Shown: one piece after another, positions 22,193-34,074 of the stretch | Numbering within the stretch: the first letter of the stretch is position 1 | How the letters are laid out: every line of letters begins with the position of its first letter | DNA from: Xiphydria camelus | Lineage: Eukaryota; Arthropoda; Insecta; Hymenoptera; Xiphydriidae | Direction: 5' to 3' | NCBI GenBank assembly: GCA_963678675.1 | Contig: OY783193.1 | Location: 20,320,977 to 20,384,976 of the forward strand | DNA: 64,000 bases | Program-made: the position numbers and the translations under genes | Notes under the pieces: generated by a model | Database searches by the model: none | The model's input: only the letters and a program-made list of their open reading frames with translations | What the model was told of the DNA's origin: nothing

Positions 22193-23199
22193 TGGCGAAT
22201 ATTGCAACAATGCCTACGGCCTTGAATAGGTATCCATATCCAACGGATCTAAAGATAGTATTTTGGAACTCCAGAAGCATACGTAAAAGAAAAGAAGACC
22301 TGGAGATATTTATCAAACTCGTGGACATCTTAATATGTGCTGAATCTTGGTTGACTGAAAATTGTGACATTTCATTTCCCGGCTTTAATACGGTCAGAAA
22401 AGACCGTGCAAGTGGTACTGGAGGAGGCATTGTTATACTTATTCGAAAATGCATCGAATATAAAATAACAGAGACAAATATCTTGCACGAACAAGTGGAA
22501 ACGTGCGCCATCAGTATTGTTAATACGAAGCCTAGTTTCAACATAGTCGTATGTTACCGTATCCCGGGCTCCAATCTACCACAAACTATATGGAACCAAA
22601 TTGCGGCCTCAGTACAACGACGCGGCCACTGGCTTCTGGTAGGCGATTTCAACGCACATCAACAAGCTTGGTCCTGTTTGGATAATGACTGCAACGGAAA
22701 TCGACTGCTTCAAGCGATCGAGGACTATGATCTCTTTCTCCATAATGACAGGTCGTATTCGCGTATAGATTCTCAGAGTAAAAATAAATCGAACATAGAT
22801 TTAATTATTTCTAATGTTAACTTTGCCGACAAAATACACACCAGAGTACATGATGAAACCCTTTGCTCCGATCATTACCCCATTTTCGTTAATATAAATG
22901 TTGAAAAAGAATACTATATTAAAAAATCATTTAACCCTCGTACGGCCCTCATTTATGCTTACACTTAAGTCCTTCGGGTCATATATGACCCAAGGGTAGG
23001 ATGTATGTACTCGTATATATTAACCTTTAGAGCCCGGGGAAATTTCAGTTAAAATCGACTTTTTAAACGTAAAATTTATAAATAAAGTCAATAATTTCCT
23101 ATTTGGAGGCCCCGACCTAACTGCTGGTCGATATATCGACCACCCCGGACGCAGGGCAAAATCGACTTTGGATCCAGTCGAAAAAAAATTGGCAGGAAA

Positions 23200-23590
23200 G
23201 ATTATCGCTCAAAACTTGTTACTCGGGTTTTTTTTGGGTCGCTCATTACGATGCTGATATCCAAATCGCTCTATTCTCAAATTCAAGATGGCGAATGCAA
23301 TATGGCGGATGATAAATTCCAGAAATATTTAGAATTTGAAGATTATGGCCCGAAACTTGTTGCTCAGGGGTTTTTTGTATCGCTTATTACGATGCTGATG
23401 TCCAAATTGGTCTATTCTCAAATCCAAGATGGCGGATGATGAATTCCAGAAATTTTTAAAATTTGAAGATTATTGCCCGAAACTTGTTACTCGAGGAGTT
23501 TTCGGGGTCGCTTATTACGATACTGATGTCCAAATCAGTCTAGTCTCAAATCCAAAATGGCGAATACAATATGGTGAATGATGACACGGT
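23200..23590 (+). repeat. Three diverged tandem units of about 130-140 bp
   Basis: The phrase CGATGCTGATxTCCAAAT recurs at about 23249, 23390 and 23518, each followed by CTCAAATxCAAGATGGCG and AAATTTGAAGATTATxGCCC. It lies between the left end of the piggyBac element and its transposase frame. Confidence 0.75.
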
Positions 23591-23717
23591 ATACGCGAAA
23601 AGCCTTATAAGTGGCGTATTGCGAATTCGTTCGCGCAAACGCAACGCTCCGCGCAATCTATAAGCCTGCCTCGCTCGCCTGTTCTTTACGGTTGTATTGA
23701 TACAGTAGTATCCAACA

Positions 23718-24227
23718 ATGCAATGGCTGAAAATGAAGCTTGGACTAGTGGCGAATCCGAACCAAAAGTACAAGTACCCGTATTTTTACCCGTCAATCAA
23801 AGATTTCGAAGGTAACTCCGAAATAAATCCGAAAATCTTTATATTGGGAAATAGTCCAATCGATTATTTCAATTATTTTTTTAATTCTCGTCTGCTTGAA
23901 AGGATTATAGAGGAGACGAATCGTTATGAAACACAAAATCATCAGGTTGAAAATTCTCATATGAAGAAATGGCGTCCTCTCACAAAAGATAAATTTGAAA
24001 AATTTCTCGATCTTTCGATTGTAATGGGTGGTATTATATACGCTAATACCAACAGACAGACACTCCTCGCACTACTTGGAGAGATACCTACAGGAGAACC
24101 GAGCAAAGCAGGAATGACCATGTCCGTACTTCGTCTCTACATGCATGGTCATTCAGCAAACAAACTACGAACACTTTATAAAATTTGTCTGAAGTATTAT
24201 GAAATCACTGGAAACTGCATAATATAA
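23718..24227 (+). pseudogene. piggyBac transposase remnant, N-terminal part
   Basis: A 169-codon frame. Residues about 42-105 match the start of the piggyBac DDE domain: PIDYFNYFFNSRLLERIIEE, TNRYE, KKWRPLTKDKFEKFLDL, IVMGGI. The family's catalytic Asp residues lie further on and are missing. The sequence jumps to a C-terminal-looking segment (EPSKAGMTMSVLRLYMHGHS), so a large internal deletion is likely, since whole proteins are near 550-600 residues. Not functional by itself. Confidence 0.75.
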
Positions 24228-27200
24228 GAAAAATGGTACATTGACTACAAATGGTACCTGAATACAAATAACAAAATATTCTACAGTATGGGTCATATAT
24301 GACCCGAAGACCTTGTACGTGCAGTTTTTTGTAGTCGACAAAATTACATAATTACATGCTTATTTCCATCATGAAAAATTATCGTTATAAGAAAGAAACA
24401 ATGTCTAAAAATTTCAGAAGATTATCTCTAAAGGCATAATAATAACTTATCGATATTGAACGCTGTGGGTCATTATAGACCCGAGGGACGTACGAGGGTT
24501 AAACTATCTTCTGTTCGGACAAATTGGGATAATATTTGGAAGTGCTTGGACGATGAGTTTGGTGAATTTATATCTGCTGAATTTATCCAGCTTAGTCCGA
24601 ATAAGAAATATGATTTTTTTGTCTCAATTGTATCAAATGCAATAAGAAAATATACTCCGAGAAAAAGAACTGTGAGGCGCTCCATTCATCGTAATCCTGT
24701 TCCCTGGTGGGATGCGGAGTGTGATAGAGTCAAACGGCAACGCAAGGCGGCCTTTAATAGGTGGGAGTTTTCAGGTGAACTGCAAGACCTTATAAGGTAT
24801 AAAAAACTGTGTGCAGAGACTAAGAAAACGTTTAAAAGTAAAAAGAGGGATAAATTCAAGAAGTTGGTTGAAAGTTTAAATTTTAAAACAAAAGGTCGGT
24901 TCATTTGGAAAAAATGTAAGATCTTTAAGAATAAATGGGCCAGAGTATCGCTTAAAAGTATCAAAGACTATGCGCCATCCCTCAGGGCCGAGAAAGCCTT
25001 GGATGAGCTCTGCCCACCGGGGGTAAGTTCTAATCCAGATTACATCCCTACTGAATGCCAGAACAATGAATTTTTTGATGCTCCTTTCTCGCTAAATGAA
25101 CTCAAAGTAGCTACTGACTCATGCAAGGCAGACTCGGCACCGGGCATGGATGGAATAATATATGATACTCTTATAAGGCTACCGTTTAGATATAAATTAG
25201 TTTTGATTGATATTTATAATGAAATGTATAGTACATCTGACTACCCCACAGCTTGGCTTCAAACCTTTGTGCATTTTATTAACAAAAGCGATGGTAAATC
25301 TGTACGACCTATTGCTCTTACCTCATGTGTAGGTAAATTATTCGAGAAATTGATTAAGATAAGACTTGACTGGTGGCTTGAGCATAATAACTTAATACAT
25401 AATAGCCAAACGGGATTTCGTAAAGGTCGATCATGCGCGGACAACCTTGCGAATCTAACCTTATCGATTCAAGAGGGTTTCAACATGAAAGAAGATACAC
25501 TTGCGGTGTTTTTGGACGTCAAAGGGGCATTTAACAATGTACTCAGTGACGTTCTTCTCGATCATATAGTTAAAATTGGTGGCTCTCCACAACTAGTCAA
25601 GTTTGTAAGATTTGTCACGAATGATAGATACATTTACTCTGACGCTAGAAGTGATACGTACAAGTTAACTTATAAAGGAGTCCCACAGGGTGGAGTTCTG
25701 AGTCCCACGTTTTATGCTATCTTAACAAACTATATCATGAAGAACCTGCCAGACTATATATCCAAATCACAATTCGCGGACGATATTGCTATATACATTA
25801 GAGCCAAACAATCTTACTTTGATTCTAAATCTATTTTAGAAAGTGCTTTGGCCTCGATTCAAAAAAACCTAAATTCGTTAGGCCTTGAGTTCTGTCCAGA
25901 AAAATCAGTCTTTATTCACTTCAATAAAAATAGCGCCCGCCCAGGTGACCATTCAATTGACCTAAATGGTGTTTCCATTACATCCTCTGAAACCGTCAAA
26001 TTTTTGGGATTGATTTTTGATCGCAAACTTTCTTTTGCTCAACAAACTGTAAATGTCCGGAAAAAGTGTCTTTTAGCCCTCAATATAATGAAATACCTTT
26101 GCAATACATAGTGGGGAGCAGCGCCATCGACATTGATCTCACTGTACAAGAGTTTCGTTCGCTCTAAAATAGAATATGGCATATTTATTTACTTCCCCAC
26201 GAGGAAGGACCTGGCTCTTAAAATTGAAAGGATTCAATTTGCGGCTATTAGAAAGGCCCTTGGCTACAGAAATAGCACCCCGAATAATATATTGATAGCA
26301 GAAACAAAACTTCCACTACTTTCTGAGAGAGCTAAATTTTTGTGCAAAAAGTTTGTAGCCAAAACTCTTTCGAATACTGGTACTCTAACTTGTAAAACAA
26401 TGGAAAGTGTGCATGAAACGATGTCTAGAAGGAAAAAAACCAAACAGAACATTCTTCTATACTGTATCAATAAAATTATTCTTGAGGTTCCAAATATGAT
26501 CAGGGCCCCTCACTTTCCAATATATACACATGATTACAATTCCCTTGTTTGCTGTATCCCTATAAACACCAAGTTAGGCCAAAATTTGAAAAAATCTAAT
26601 GCTCCGAATGTAGAATTTAATGATCACATTGCTCACACTAATGGCATTCACATTTTTACTGATGGGAGTAAAATTCAGGGCGCCAATTCTGTTGGAGCCG
26701 CGGTAGTATGTCCTCAAAAAAATACTCACACAATTGCAAGTCTACCGGTCTACAGCTCGATTTACACTGCTGAGTCCTTAGCTCTCGATATGGCACTTGA
26801 CATGGCCCTCGATTTCCTTGCTACCAACGTTGACACGAATATTCATATTTACTTTGATTCACTTAGTTCTCTAAATAGCCTCCAGTCTCTTACAATCACT
26901 GCAAGAAAGAGTCCATTCATTATGGATATAAAGAAAAAATATTACGTCAATCAAACTTCCTTGGGGCTCGAAAACGTATTCTTTTATTGGATTCCATCCC
27001 ACGTGGGAATTCTAGGAAATGAAATAACCGATGCCAAAGCCAAAGAGGGGACCTTAAAACCTGCTGACAGTTTCATTTTACTCCCTTATACTGACTACAC
27101 CCCCGGCTTCAGAAAGGATATGATTGTCAACACTGAAACCACAATTATACAGCAGGGATTAGAGAAAGGTGTGGAGTATTTTGATTTCTATTTTAAAAGT

Positions 27201-27920
27201 AGTAGCTCCCCCTGGTATAAAAATGAGACTCTAAATCGACAACAAATCGTCGCTATCAATCGCATGAGAAGCAATCATTATAGCTTAGCGGCTTCTCTCC
27301 AGCATAAAAATATTATCTCGGATTCATCCTGTTCCCTGTGTGGGGACGAATACCAGGACTTGGACCATATCGTCTGGCAATGTCCTAAACTAGACACTGA
27401 GAGACTAACACTCCTGAAACATTTAAGATATAAATGTAATCTTTTTCTACCATTAAGAATGCGTCAATTATTATTTAAGCCTAATGTTAAAGCGTGCCTA
27501 CTTGTCCTCAATTTTCTTAATACATGTAAGATTAGTGTGTGATATGCGTAAAGTACTGCAACTATTGTAAAACCACTAAGTAGAAATAATGCTAAACTCT
27601 ATGTACAAACCAATGTAAGCTATATAATCTCATAAGAGATTTGTAAGCTATAATAATAAAAAAAAATACATATACTTTTAGATACAATGTCATCCTCAAG
27701 AACAGAACAGATCAATTCACGTGCTTTCCTAACACTTTTTTTGTCACTCAGTGCCAAATACTCGGTTTCACGAACATCCTCAACCCCGTCAACCTCGTAT
27801 TTAACACTTATTGTTAGTGATAAAAAATAGAATTCGTTATAAGGGCGTTTCGCGCCGTTTTATCTCGTGTGGTTGCCGTACTCGCTTCGCTCGTGCGGAA
27901 AACTTCACACTCGTTAAAAA

Positions 27921-28133
27921 CAAAACGTGTGGTCGCCACACGCGGAAGAAGTGAAACTTCGATATCAGTTTCTCTGAATTTGATTCCGGTGGTATTAGTT
28001 TCAATTGGCTCTATACAAGTCTTTTAGAATGCTTCTTCGTAGAGCCAATTGAAACTAATACCACCGGAATCAAATTCAGAGAAACTGATATCGAAGTTTC
28101 ACTTCTTCCGCGTGTGGCGGCCACACATTTTGT
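27921..28133. repeat. Near-perfect hairpin, arms about 87 bp
   Basis: The left arm from CAAAACGTGTGGTCGCCACA to AATTGGCTCTA is matched by its reverse complement ending in GCGGCCACACATTTTG. I see about two mismatches. The loop is about 38 bases. The arm ends are themselves self-complementary (GTGTGGTCGCCACAC). Confidence 0.9.
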
Positions 28134-29485
28134 GTTTTTTGTTGAATTCAATATGAATTTTTGTATGGGCACAAAATGTAGTGTAAGAAATATCATATTC
28201 ACTGGATGTATTTTCACAGATATTGGATCCTCCAGGAACTTGAAAATCTGTTACATTCTCCAGGGTTTGGGACTGGTGTTGATCTGCATTAGCAGATATA
28301 GCAATATTTGATTGTGTTAATTCAATTCTTTCTCTTCATTTTCGACTTCGTTCTGCATCTGTTTTAGGTAGTGTCTTCGTCATTGTTTTCTTTACAAGGT
28401 GCCTGTCACGAAACTCTTTTGCCCGTTGTTTTCCTGTTTTTGCCATAATAATTTTAATATAACACACACGCGAAAGAACGTTCAGTGTTCATTGACGTTA
28501 ACGAAATTGAAAGTTTATTTTACACGTTGCCTGTCACTGTACTCTTTTGACCGTTCTGTTGTTTTTTTTTTGCAACAATAATTATAAATTAATACACACA
28601 CACGTGAAAGAATGTACAGTAATGCATGGTGGTTACTCGAGAAAGGTCACGACTCTGATCGCAGACTACACGAGCTCCGTATAGCCGGCCATTCGACGCG
28701 GTAAAATCCGGAAAACTGAAAATGTACAATCGAAATACAAACAACTCACAAGTAACTCTGCGCCCTCTAGTCTGGCTTCTCATATAATCTTACGGATACG
28801 CCCAAAAAGGGGCCCTAAACGCTAGATTTATGGTGAGACTAAACAGTCCTCTTAGTAGAGGTGCGACACTGCGTCGCCTCATAATACGAACAATAGCTTT
28901 CATCGCCCGAAGAAACCCTTTCGAGCAACAAAAACCAGACCCCCTCTGCACAGTCTAAACAGCGATTGATTTTTGCGTCATTTTTCTTCAGTTTCGAGTT
29001 AATAACTATAACATGTGCGATAAAGAGTAGATCTCCTCGAGGTCGTAAATCCCGAAGGAACTACTGCGTAACACGAATAGTGACCGAAAACGTAGAGTGG
29101 TGGATTTAAACCGTGTCGGTTAGTTGAAATGATTTAACACTGCACTCACAATATTACTGGTGATTATATTGGATTCAAAAAGATACAGTAATTCCGTGAT
29201 GTAGCCGTGGTTTACAATTTACAGTGTATCTACACTGAGAGGTAGTTTTGAGGAAAATGTGTGGGACTGCGAACGCATTCGTAACCCTCATTCACCAAAA
29301 TATACCGCCTGCCTCACTGTTGCGACCGCGCGATGTACAGATAATATCTAGATTAGTGCGTTACTTAGATTGTGATAATAGTGAGCCTCGCCGCGTGAGT
29401 GATAGTCGCACGGCGGCCTGGCGCTCCAGTCTCGCAAAATCGGCACATGTGGCTTGCCTGACAAAGGCGATAGTCTACGTACGGT

Positions 29486-29595
29486 AGAGAGCGGTGGAAT
29501 GGGGTAGGGTCGATAGCGGTGGAATGGGGCAGAGTTGAGAGCGGTGTATTGGGGCAGGGTCGAGAGCGCTGTATGAGTGAGGCACGGTCGGAAGC
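29486..29595 (+). repeat. Minisatellite, about 30-bp unit, about four copies
   Basis: Units of the form GAGAGCGGTGGAATGGGGTA, GATAGCGGTGGAATGGGGCA, GAGAGCGGTGTATTGGGGCA and GAGAGCGCTGTATGAGTGAG, joined by GGGTC or GAGTT. Confidence 0.75.
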
Positions 29596-29704
29596 GCTTG
29601 ATGTGTGGGTTTCGTTACGGTCTCTCGTGTCGGTGCGCGCGATTTTAGTATCCTCAGCAAAGAAGTTTCACTTCAAAACACGGCGCTTCACGCCCTTATA
29701 ACGA

Positions 29705-30154
29705 AAATATCTATTCTTTCATGGAATTCATAGCGAATGCAGTGTCTAGCAAAGAGCTTATCGGTCTGCATGTTTTATTCACAGTATTTAAAGGTTATAT
29801 CTCTATGACTCCCTTATGTTTCGATATTACATAACAAGTGCCAACATATCATATGTGAGCGGTAACTTTGAATTACTTTTATGACACGGAATGGAAGTGT
29901 CCCCTAAAACTTATTTATACACCTAATATTGTCACGTCATGGACAACTAGATTTACTACTAACTATCAATTCGGGGAAAACAATAGGGATCATCGATACA
30001 CTCAAGACATTTTATATCGCAAAAGAATATTCTGTTCCTACTAACCTTTCTTTGACTTTCGATCTCTCTCTCTCTTCCTCCTCCTGTCGTCGTTCTCCTC
30101 TCCTCGGGTCTGCTCCTTCCTTCCCCCGTCCTGGCCAAGTTCGTACGGAGGGGT
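29705..30154. other. No recognisable gene
   Basis: AT-rich sequence, then a pyrimidine-rich block (30060-30125, TCTCTCTCTCTTCCTCCTCC) directly before the candidate LTR. The block could be the complement of a polypurine tract of a minus-strand retroelement, but nothing further supports that. Confidence 0.35.
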
Positions 30155-30723
30155 TGTAAAAAGTCACGACACTCACACACACACACACACTTTGAACAGA
30201 ATCGGATTTTTATTGGATTTCACAAGGGTACAAATAAGCGAAGGGACTGAACGAAAGTACAGCACGGATCTTAGAACAGGCGACTGATAACTCTTGTAAA
30301 GAAGTAGTTAGCGAAAAAAAAAAACGGCAAGCCCCTTCTCTGTCCGGGATTCTCCTTTTATATCGTTTGACTTCGTTCCGGGTGGGGGTCCTTCCTGATG
30401 TTGAAGAGGGGACGGAGGATGAATGTACTGACTCGTGGAATTTCTTCCTGTCAGCAGCTCCGGTCGATGGCTTCTTAATAAGACGGCGTTTTGTTTTTCG
30501 CTGGTGCATTTCCTTTAATGCTACGCGGGTGGCACGTGGAGGTTTTCGCGCCTTCACCTTGCGCGAGGGTTCGTGTTACTCGCGGTGCAGTTTTGGCTCG
30601 ATGCGGAGTCGGCGTTCCGGCCTTCGCAGCGGCCTTGCTCGTCGCTATTTGATTCCTCTTATTCTATCGCTTTATTCGCCGCTGCGTTTTATTCCATGAA
30701 AACGGCTACGTTAGGACGTTACA
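30155..30723 (-). repeat. Candidate solo LTR, minus orientation
   Basis: 569 bp with TG...CA ends (TGTAAAAAGTCACGAC to GGACGTTACA). Read on the minus strand it has an AATAAAA signal near its 3' end, then a (GT)n run and a GTCGTGACTTTTTACA end, as in insect LTR elements. No flanking target duplication is visible (GGGGT versus ATATA) and no internal region is adjacent, so this is tentative. Confidence 0.35.
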
Positions 30724-32420
30724 ATATATTCGAATCAATAGTGCACAGCGAATCACAAGGCGGAAATTACCTCGCATTCTCACTGAGTACACGTTATGTC
30801 TAGTATAGCTGAAAGTTTTGGTGCCTGTGAGGTCGATTTCCAACATTCTCCAATTTTGATTATAATAATTTTAATGATCAATTCATAAATTTTTAATCAT
30901 AACGGTGTATGAAAACTTATTTCCAACCTCTAAAAAAGATTATGCCAATGGTTTCAAAATTATTTCGCCTCAAACAAGTCATTAGAAACTAACTGAGAAC
31001 TTTTTACGAATTTTTTTTACGACCAACCGCAATAATATGGGCAGAGGACCCTTAAGTCGTATCAATTCAATATCTTTATTAATATTTATACTAAGGGTAT
31101 CTAGCTAGAGATTAATACAGGGCGTGACTCTTAATTTTACCAAACTTGTGCCGCTGATGAATAGTAAGATTACAATGTTTGGCGTGATAAGTACTTTAAC
31201 CAGTTTGAGAGTTACGTTACGGATTCATTATTTGTTATAAATAACTACTAAATAAATCATTACCATCATACAATAATATTTATTCACGAATAACAATTAC
31301 ATACACAAATATATACCCATATATATAAGGTGTCTCATTGTAAATGATGTGGTCAATTATCTTGGAAAGAAAGGAGGATACGGAGAAATATCAAAGATAA
31401 AAATTTTGTGATTTCGAAGGGAAAAGAGCACGACGTAATTCAACAAATGTAAATGGCATCACTTTCAAGAATTTTTTGTCACACCTTTTTTAAAAACAAT
31501 CGAACTTATTTTTTCATTTCAAAAAAAGTTGCAGAGTTCGTGAAGGGTAACAAAAAAGGTATAAAATGCATAAGATGACCAACTGTTGAATATGGTTTGA
31601 GATAGTGCAATTTAAAGTACTATAAACTATGCTATGTGCAACTTATTTTAAGCCTGGAGAAAATAATCACATCTTCTATCCTCCTCGAAGCCATACAACT
31701 TTAAATATTTTACAATTATTAATCGTAGTTTTATTCAAACATTAGTCCTTCTACCATTTAAGGGGAAGTCTCCTTAAATTTTTAAAAAAATTCGATTCTT
31801 CAAAACCGTCATATTCTTGTAGTAAATATATGTAGAAATACGGCAGAAACTGTAATTTGCTCTGGAAAGTTCGAGAACATGCTCAAAAATTGGCAAAGAG
31901 AAGCAACGGATCTCGCGAAACTCTATTCCATGCAAAAACATCAAACGCGTTTTTCTCGAAACAGCGTTTTTAGACCTCGTTGACATGATTCAAGAAAAAC
32001 TATCCAACCGATCAGGCTCAAATTTTAAGGGCTTATTCTACACAAGAATGCCTATAGTCGGAACCAGCCATATAATTATTTGTTAATATTTAAACAAATT
32101 ATAAGCAATTAAAGTTGAAAATATAAGGTCATAAATTTCAAAAGTCCGCCATTTGTTTCGTTCTTATCGAAAGTATAAAATTCTAGTTCGGACTATAGCA
32201 AGAACTCTATACTTCAAGAATCGACTTAAACTTCTGCTTTCAGACGTTCCAAAGTCGAGATAGCATGTCAACCAGATATAAACAGGAGTATGTTTAGGCG
32301 ACTTTACCAAGAAAAAAATCATCGAAGAACGAAAAAAACAATTTCTGTCAGTCTAAGACCTCTAATAGTATGTGCGGAAAAAATTATAATTCTAAGAAAA
32401 TATTTATCATGAAAAAAAAA
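30724..32420. other. No recognisable gene, 1.7 kb
   Basis: AT-rich sequence. It contains short frames only, a TATATA microsatellite near 31315-31330, and phrases such as AGGGGAAGTCTCCTTAAA. I cannot assign it. Confidence 0.35.
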
Positions 32421-32586
32421 GGTGTGAGTGCCGTTGTACTCACGGAGGATGTGTAAACATCTTACAATTATCTGCGGTCCGAGTTTAATTGGGGAATATG
32501 ACGTCGTAGTTGGACATAAAGAAGTTTAATTTGTTCTATAATAAAATATTTATTATTATTATATTAGATCGTGTCCTCTTTACAAT

Positions 32587-32880
32587 TTATTTCTCTTCAA
32601 TTTCTTTTATACAAGTGATTATTGGTGTGTGATAGCTAAAATAAGATACATAAATTTCTGATTTTATTTTTTCTATGAACCGCGAGAACACAGCGTCTAT
32701 TGTTGTTTTTGAATTTGTAGTCGAAATATTTCTATTTGTATTTATTTTCAAATTTAATTTTTCTTCTAAGAAGGAAATAAGTGGTTGTGCATCGTCCGAT
32801 GAGAAATCCGTATTGAAGTCGCCTCCTAATATCATTGGCATCTTGTCGAGATCTTCACCAAGTTCTGCAGCTCCTACCGG
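32587..32880 (-). pseudogene. Helentron C-terminal endonuclease fragment, copy A
   Basis: Reads MPMILGGDFNTDF, then FLEEKLNLKIN, TTIDAVFSRF and YVSYFSYHTPI to a stop. This is the end of an AP-like (exonuclease-endonuclease-phosphatase) domain with the GDFN motif and a C-terminal YHxPI in the place of SDH. It is the domain found at the C-terminus of many animal Helentron Rep-helicase proteins. The N-terminal part of the endonuclease and the whole Rep and helicase portions are absent. Confidence 0.75.
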
Positions 32881-33340
32881 AGTATATGGCAGTAGAATGA
32901 AGAGTGTAGCAATTTTATAATATGCTCTGCTTCACGTGTAGCTCTTGCTTCACGACGCCGAATTCTATAATCCCTTGAATTTCGTGCTGCAATGGCTCTT
33001 TTATGCTGCAATCTTTCATTAGACTCCGTGGATTCAGTGGGTGTCATTTCTCTTGCGTTGGTACCAGGCACCGGATCAGTAGATTGTTCTTCATTCGCAC
33101 TTGTATTATCCAAATGTCTCTTTTTAGATGAGTGTAAAATAGCCATAGACTCGTTTTTTTCGGGCACGATATTCACGCATGTACGCAGCAGCTGCAGTTT
33201 TCCTTTTTTCTACTTCTTCAGAAGTCTGTTTTTGTCTGTATTCTCTTTGGAGCATTGCGTTATCTTTTTTTTTGTCTGACGGTTCGTTGTCTTTTTTCCT
33301 GTTGATGATTATCCCCGGACTCTCTCTGAGCTTGAACATT
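32874..33340 (-). pseudogene. Helentron N-terminal fragment, copy A
   Basis: Two overlapping frames give a basic, coiled N-terminal region: MLQREYRQKQTSEEVEKRKT and YMREYRARKK in one, then SMAILHSSKKRHLDNTSANE and AIAARNSRDYRIRRREARA in the other. The repeated REYR/xYRxRRR pattern is typical of the N-terminus of insect Helitron proteins. The frame changes in the A run after REYRARKK. It is joined directly to the endonuclease end, which shows the internal deletion. Confidence 0.6.
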
Positions 33341-33599
33341 ATGAAATTCTTCGCCTGGTGAGTTGTGAGGAATCACACTAGTCGACGGAGATATCACTCC
33401 AGGTAAATCTTTACCAGCTTCGTTAGAAGACCAGTTCTATAGGCCGGATTTGCTGAAGAGTTAGATAACATTTCATTATTTAATATAAATTCAAGAGAAA
33501 TAAAATGTTTTTTATTGATTGCTTCTCACCACGCATTAATACGTGGTGAGAAACAATCAACTTAAAACACTTTATTTCTTTTGTATATATATGTGTATA

Positions 33600-33665
33600 T
33601 AATAGTATATATATTTATATGTACTTATATTTATATATAAATATATATATATTTTTTATACATGA
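33600..33665. repeat. TATA-rich microsatellite in Helentron copy A
   Basis: An ATATATATTTATATGTACTT type run, mirrored in copy B at about 44070-44145. Just beside it, CACCACGCATTAATACGTGG forms a small hairpin (33528-33552). Confidence 0.6.
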
Positions 33666-34074
33666 TTTAGGCTCTATAACCTAAAAGCCCATAGTCAAAC
33701 TATAATTTTATTGTGTATTATACAACTATAGTTCTATGGATAGTTTATAATTAAGCAATTATCACTATATTCTATTATTACGTATTTATACTCACCAATT
33801 TTTATAACTTACTAGCAGCCCGTCCCGGCTTCGCACGGGTAGATTGTGGATTGATTTTGTCCGTCCACCATTGTTTAAATACATTTTTAATACAAAACTT
33901 TTAGTATTTTTCCCGGGCTATGCAATGGTCATATTGGATTTGACCTTGACCATGACCTTCAAGGTTATATCGAGGACAAATAAATTTTTTTTCACGTTCA
34001 AATGTGTCCTTGACCATTTTTTTCATGTTACCTTTATTGTCAGCGGAGGTCAAATTTAGGTCAAGTATAGTTCG

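Larger units (their letters stand above)
22935..24498 (+). mobile_element. 1564-bp piggyBac-type element inside LINE ORF2
   Basis: The ends CCCTCGTACG and CGTACGAGGG are flanked by TTAA at 22931-22934 and 24499-24502. Subterminal palindromes GGGTCATATATGACCC occur at 22976-22991 and again near 24290-24305, with a variant near 24470. It contains a three-unit tandem repeat and a truncated transposase frame. It is younger than the LINE it interrupts. Confidence 0.92.
22192..27542 (+). pseudogene. LINE ORF2: endonuclease, reverse transcriptase, RNase H
   Basis: The polyprotein starts at ATG 22192. Endonuclease (AP-type): LKIVFWNSRSI, AESWL, LLVGDFNAH, SDHYPIF, to about 22930. Reverse transcriptase: SAPGMDGI, RPIALTSCVGKLFEK, GFRKGRSCADNL, FLDVKGAFNN, GVPQGGVLSP, and the catalytic FADD at about 25776-25787. 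RNase H: IHIFTDGSK at 26647, AES, YFDS, WIPSHVGI. C-terminal zinc motif CSLCGDEYQDLDHIVWQC at about 27330. Removing the piggyBac insert plus one TTAA (1568 bp) keeps the frame exactly and leaves 1261 codons. The only other defect is TAG at 26109-26111 in a position usually Trp. That makes it almost intact, so it was probably recently mobile. Confidence 0.88.
20745..27665 (+). mobile_element. I-like non-LTR retrotransposon (LINE), nearly full length, split by piggyBac
   Basis: The order is a 5' untranslated region from about 20745, ORF1 with a zinc knuckle, ORF2 with AP-type endonuclease, reverse transcriptase and RNase H, then a 3' untranslated region ending in TAATAATAAA-rich sequence at about 27660. 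An RNase H domain plus a TAA-type tail fits I-clade elements, which insert by target-primed reverse transcription. A 1564-bp piggyBac element sits in ORF2 at 22935-24498. The exact 5' end and target duplication are not resolved. Confidence 0.85.
27834..29704. mobile_element. 1.87-kb TIR element with a strong internal hairpin
   Basis: The left end TCGTTATAAGGGCGTTTCGC and the right end (inverted) TCGTTATAAGGGCGTGAAGC extend through GCCGTxTT. The interior holds the hairpin at 27921-28133, two diverged copies of a roughly 130-bp unit (28395-28480 and 28527-28615, GTGCCTGTCACxxxACTCTT), and a minisatellite at 29486-29595. No transposase is recognised. The rest of the interior (28616-29485) holds only short unsupported frames. 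Confidence 0.6.

Noticed and set aside
28114..28311. Zinc-finger or THAP-type protein starting in the hairpin
   Set aside because: The frame begins in the inverted repeat arm and has no correctly spaced Cys/His ligands.
30210..30699. Overlapping frames on both strands at 30210-30557 and 30367-30699
   Set aside because: They lie within the candidate LTR and lack recognisable motifs.
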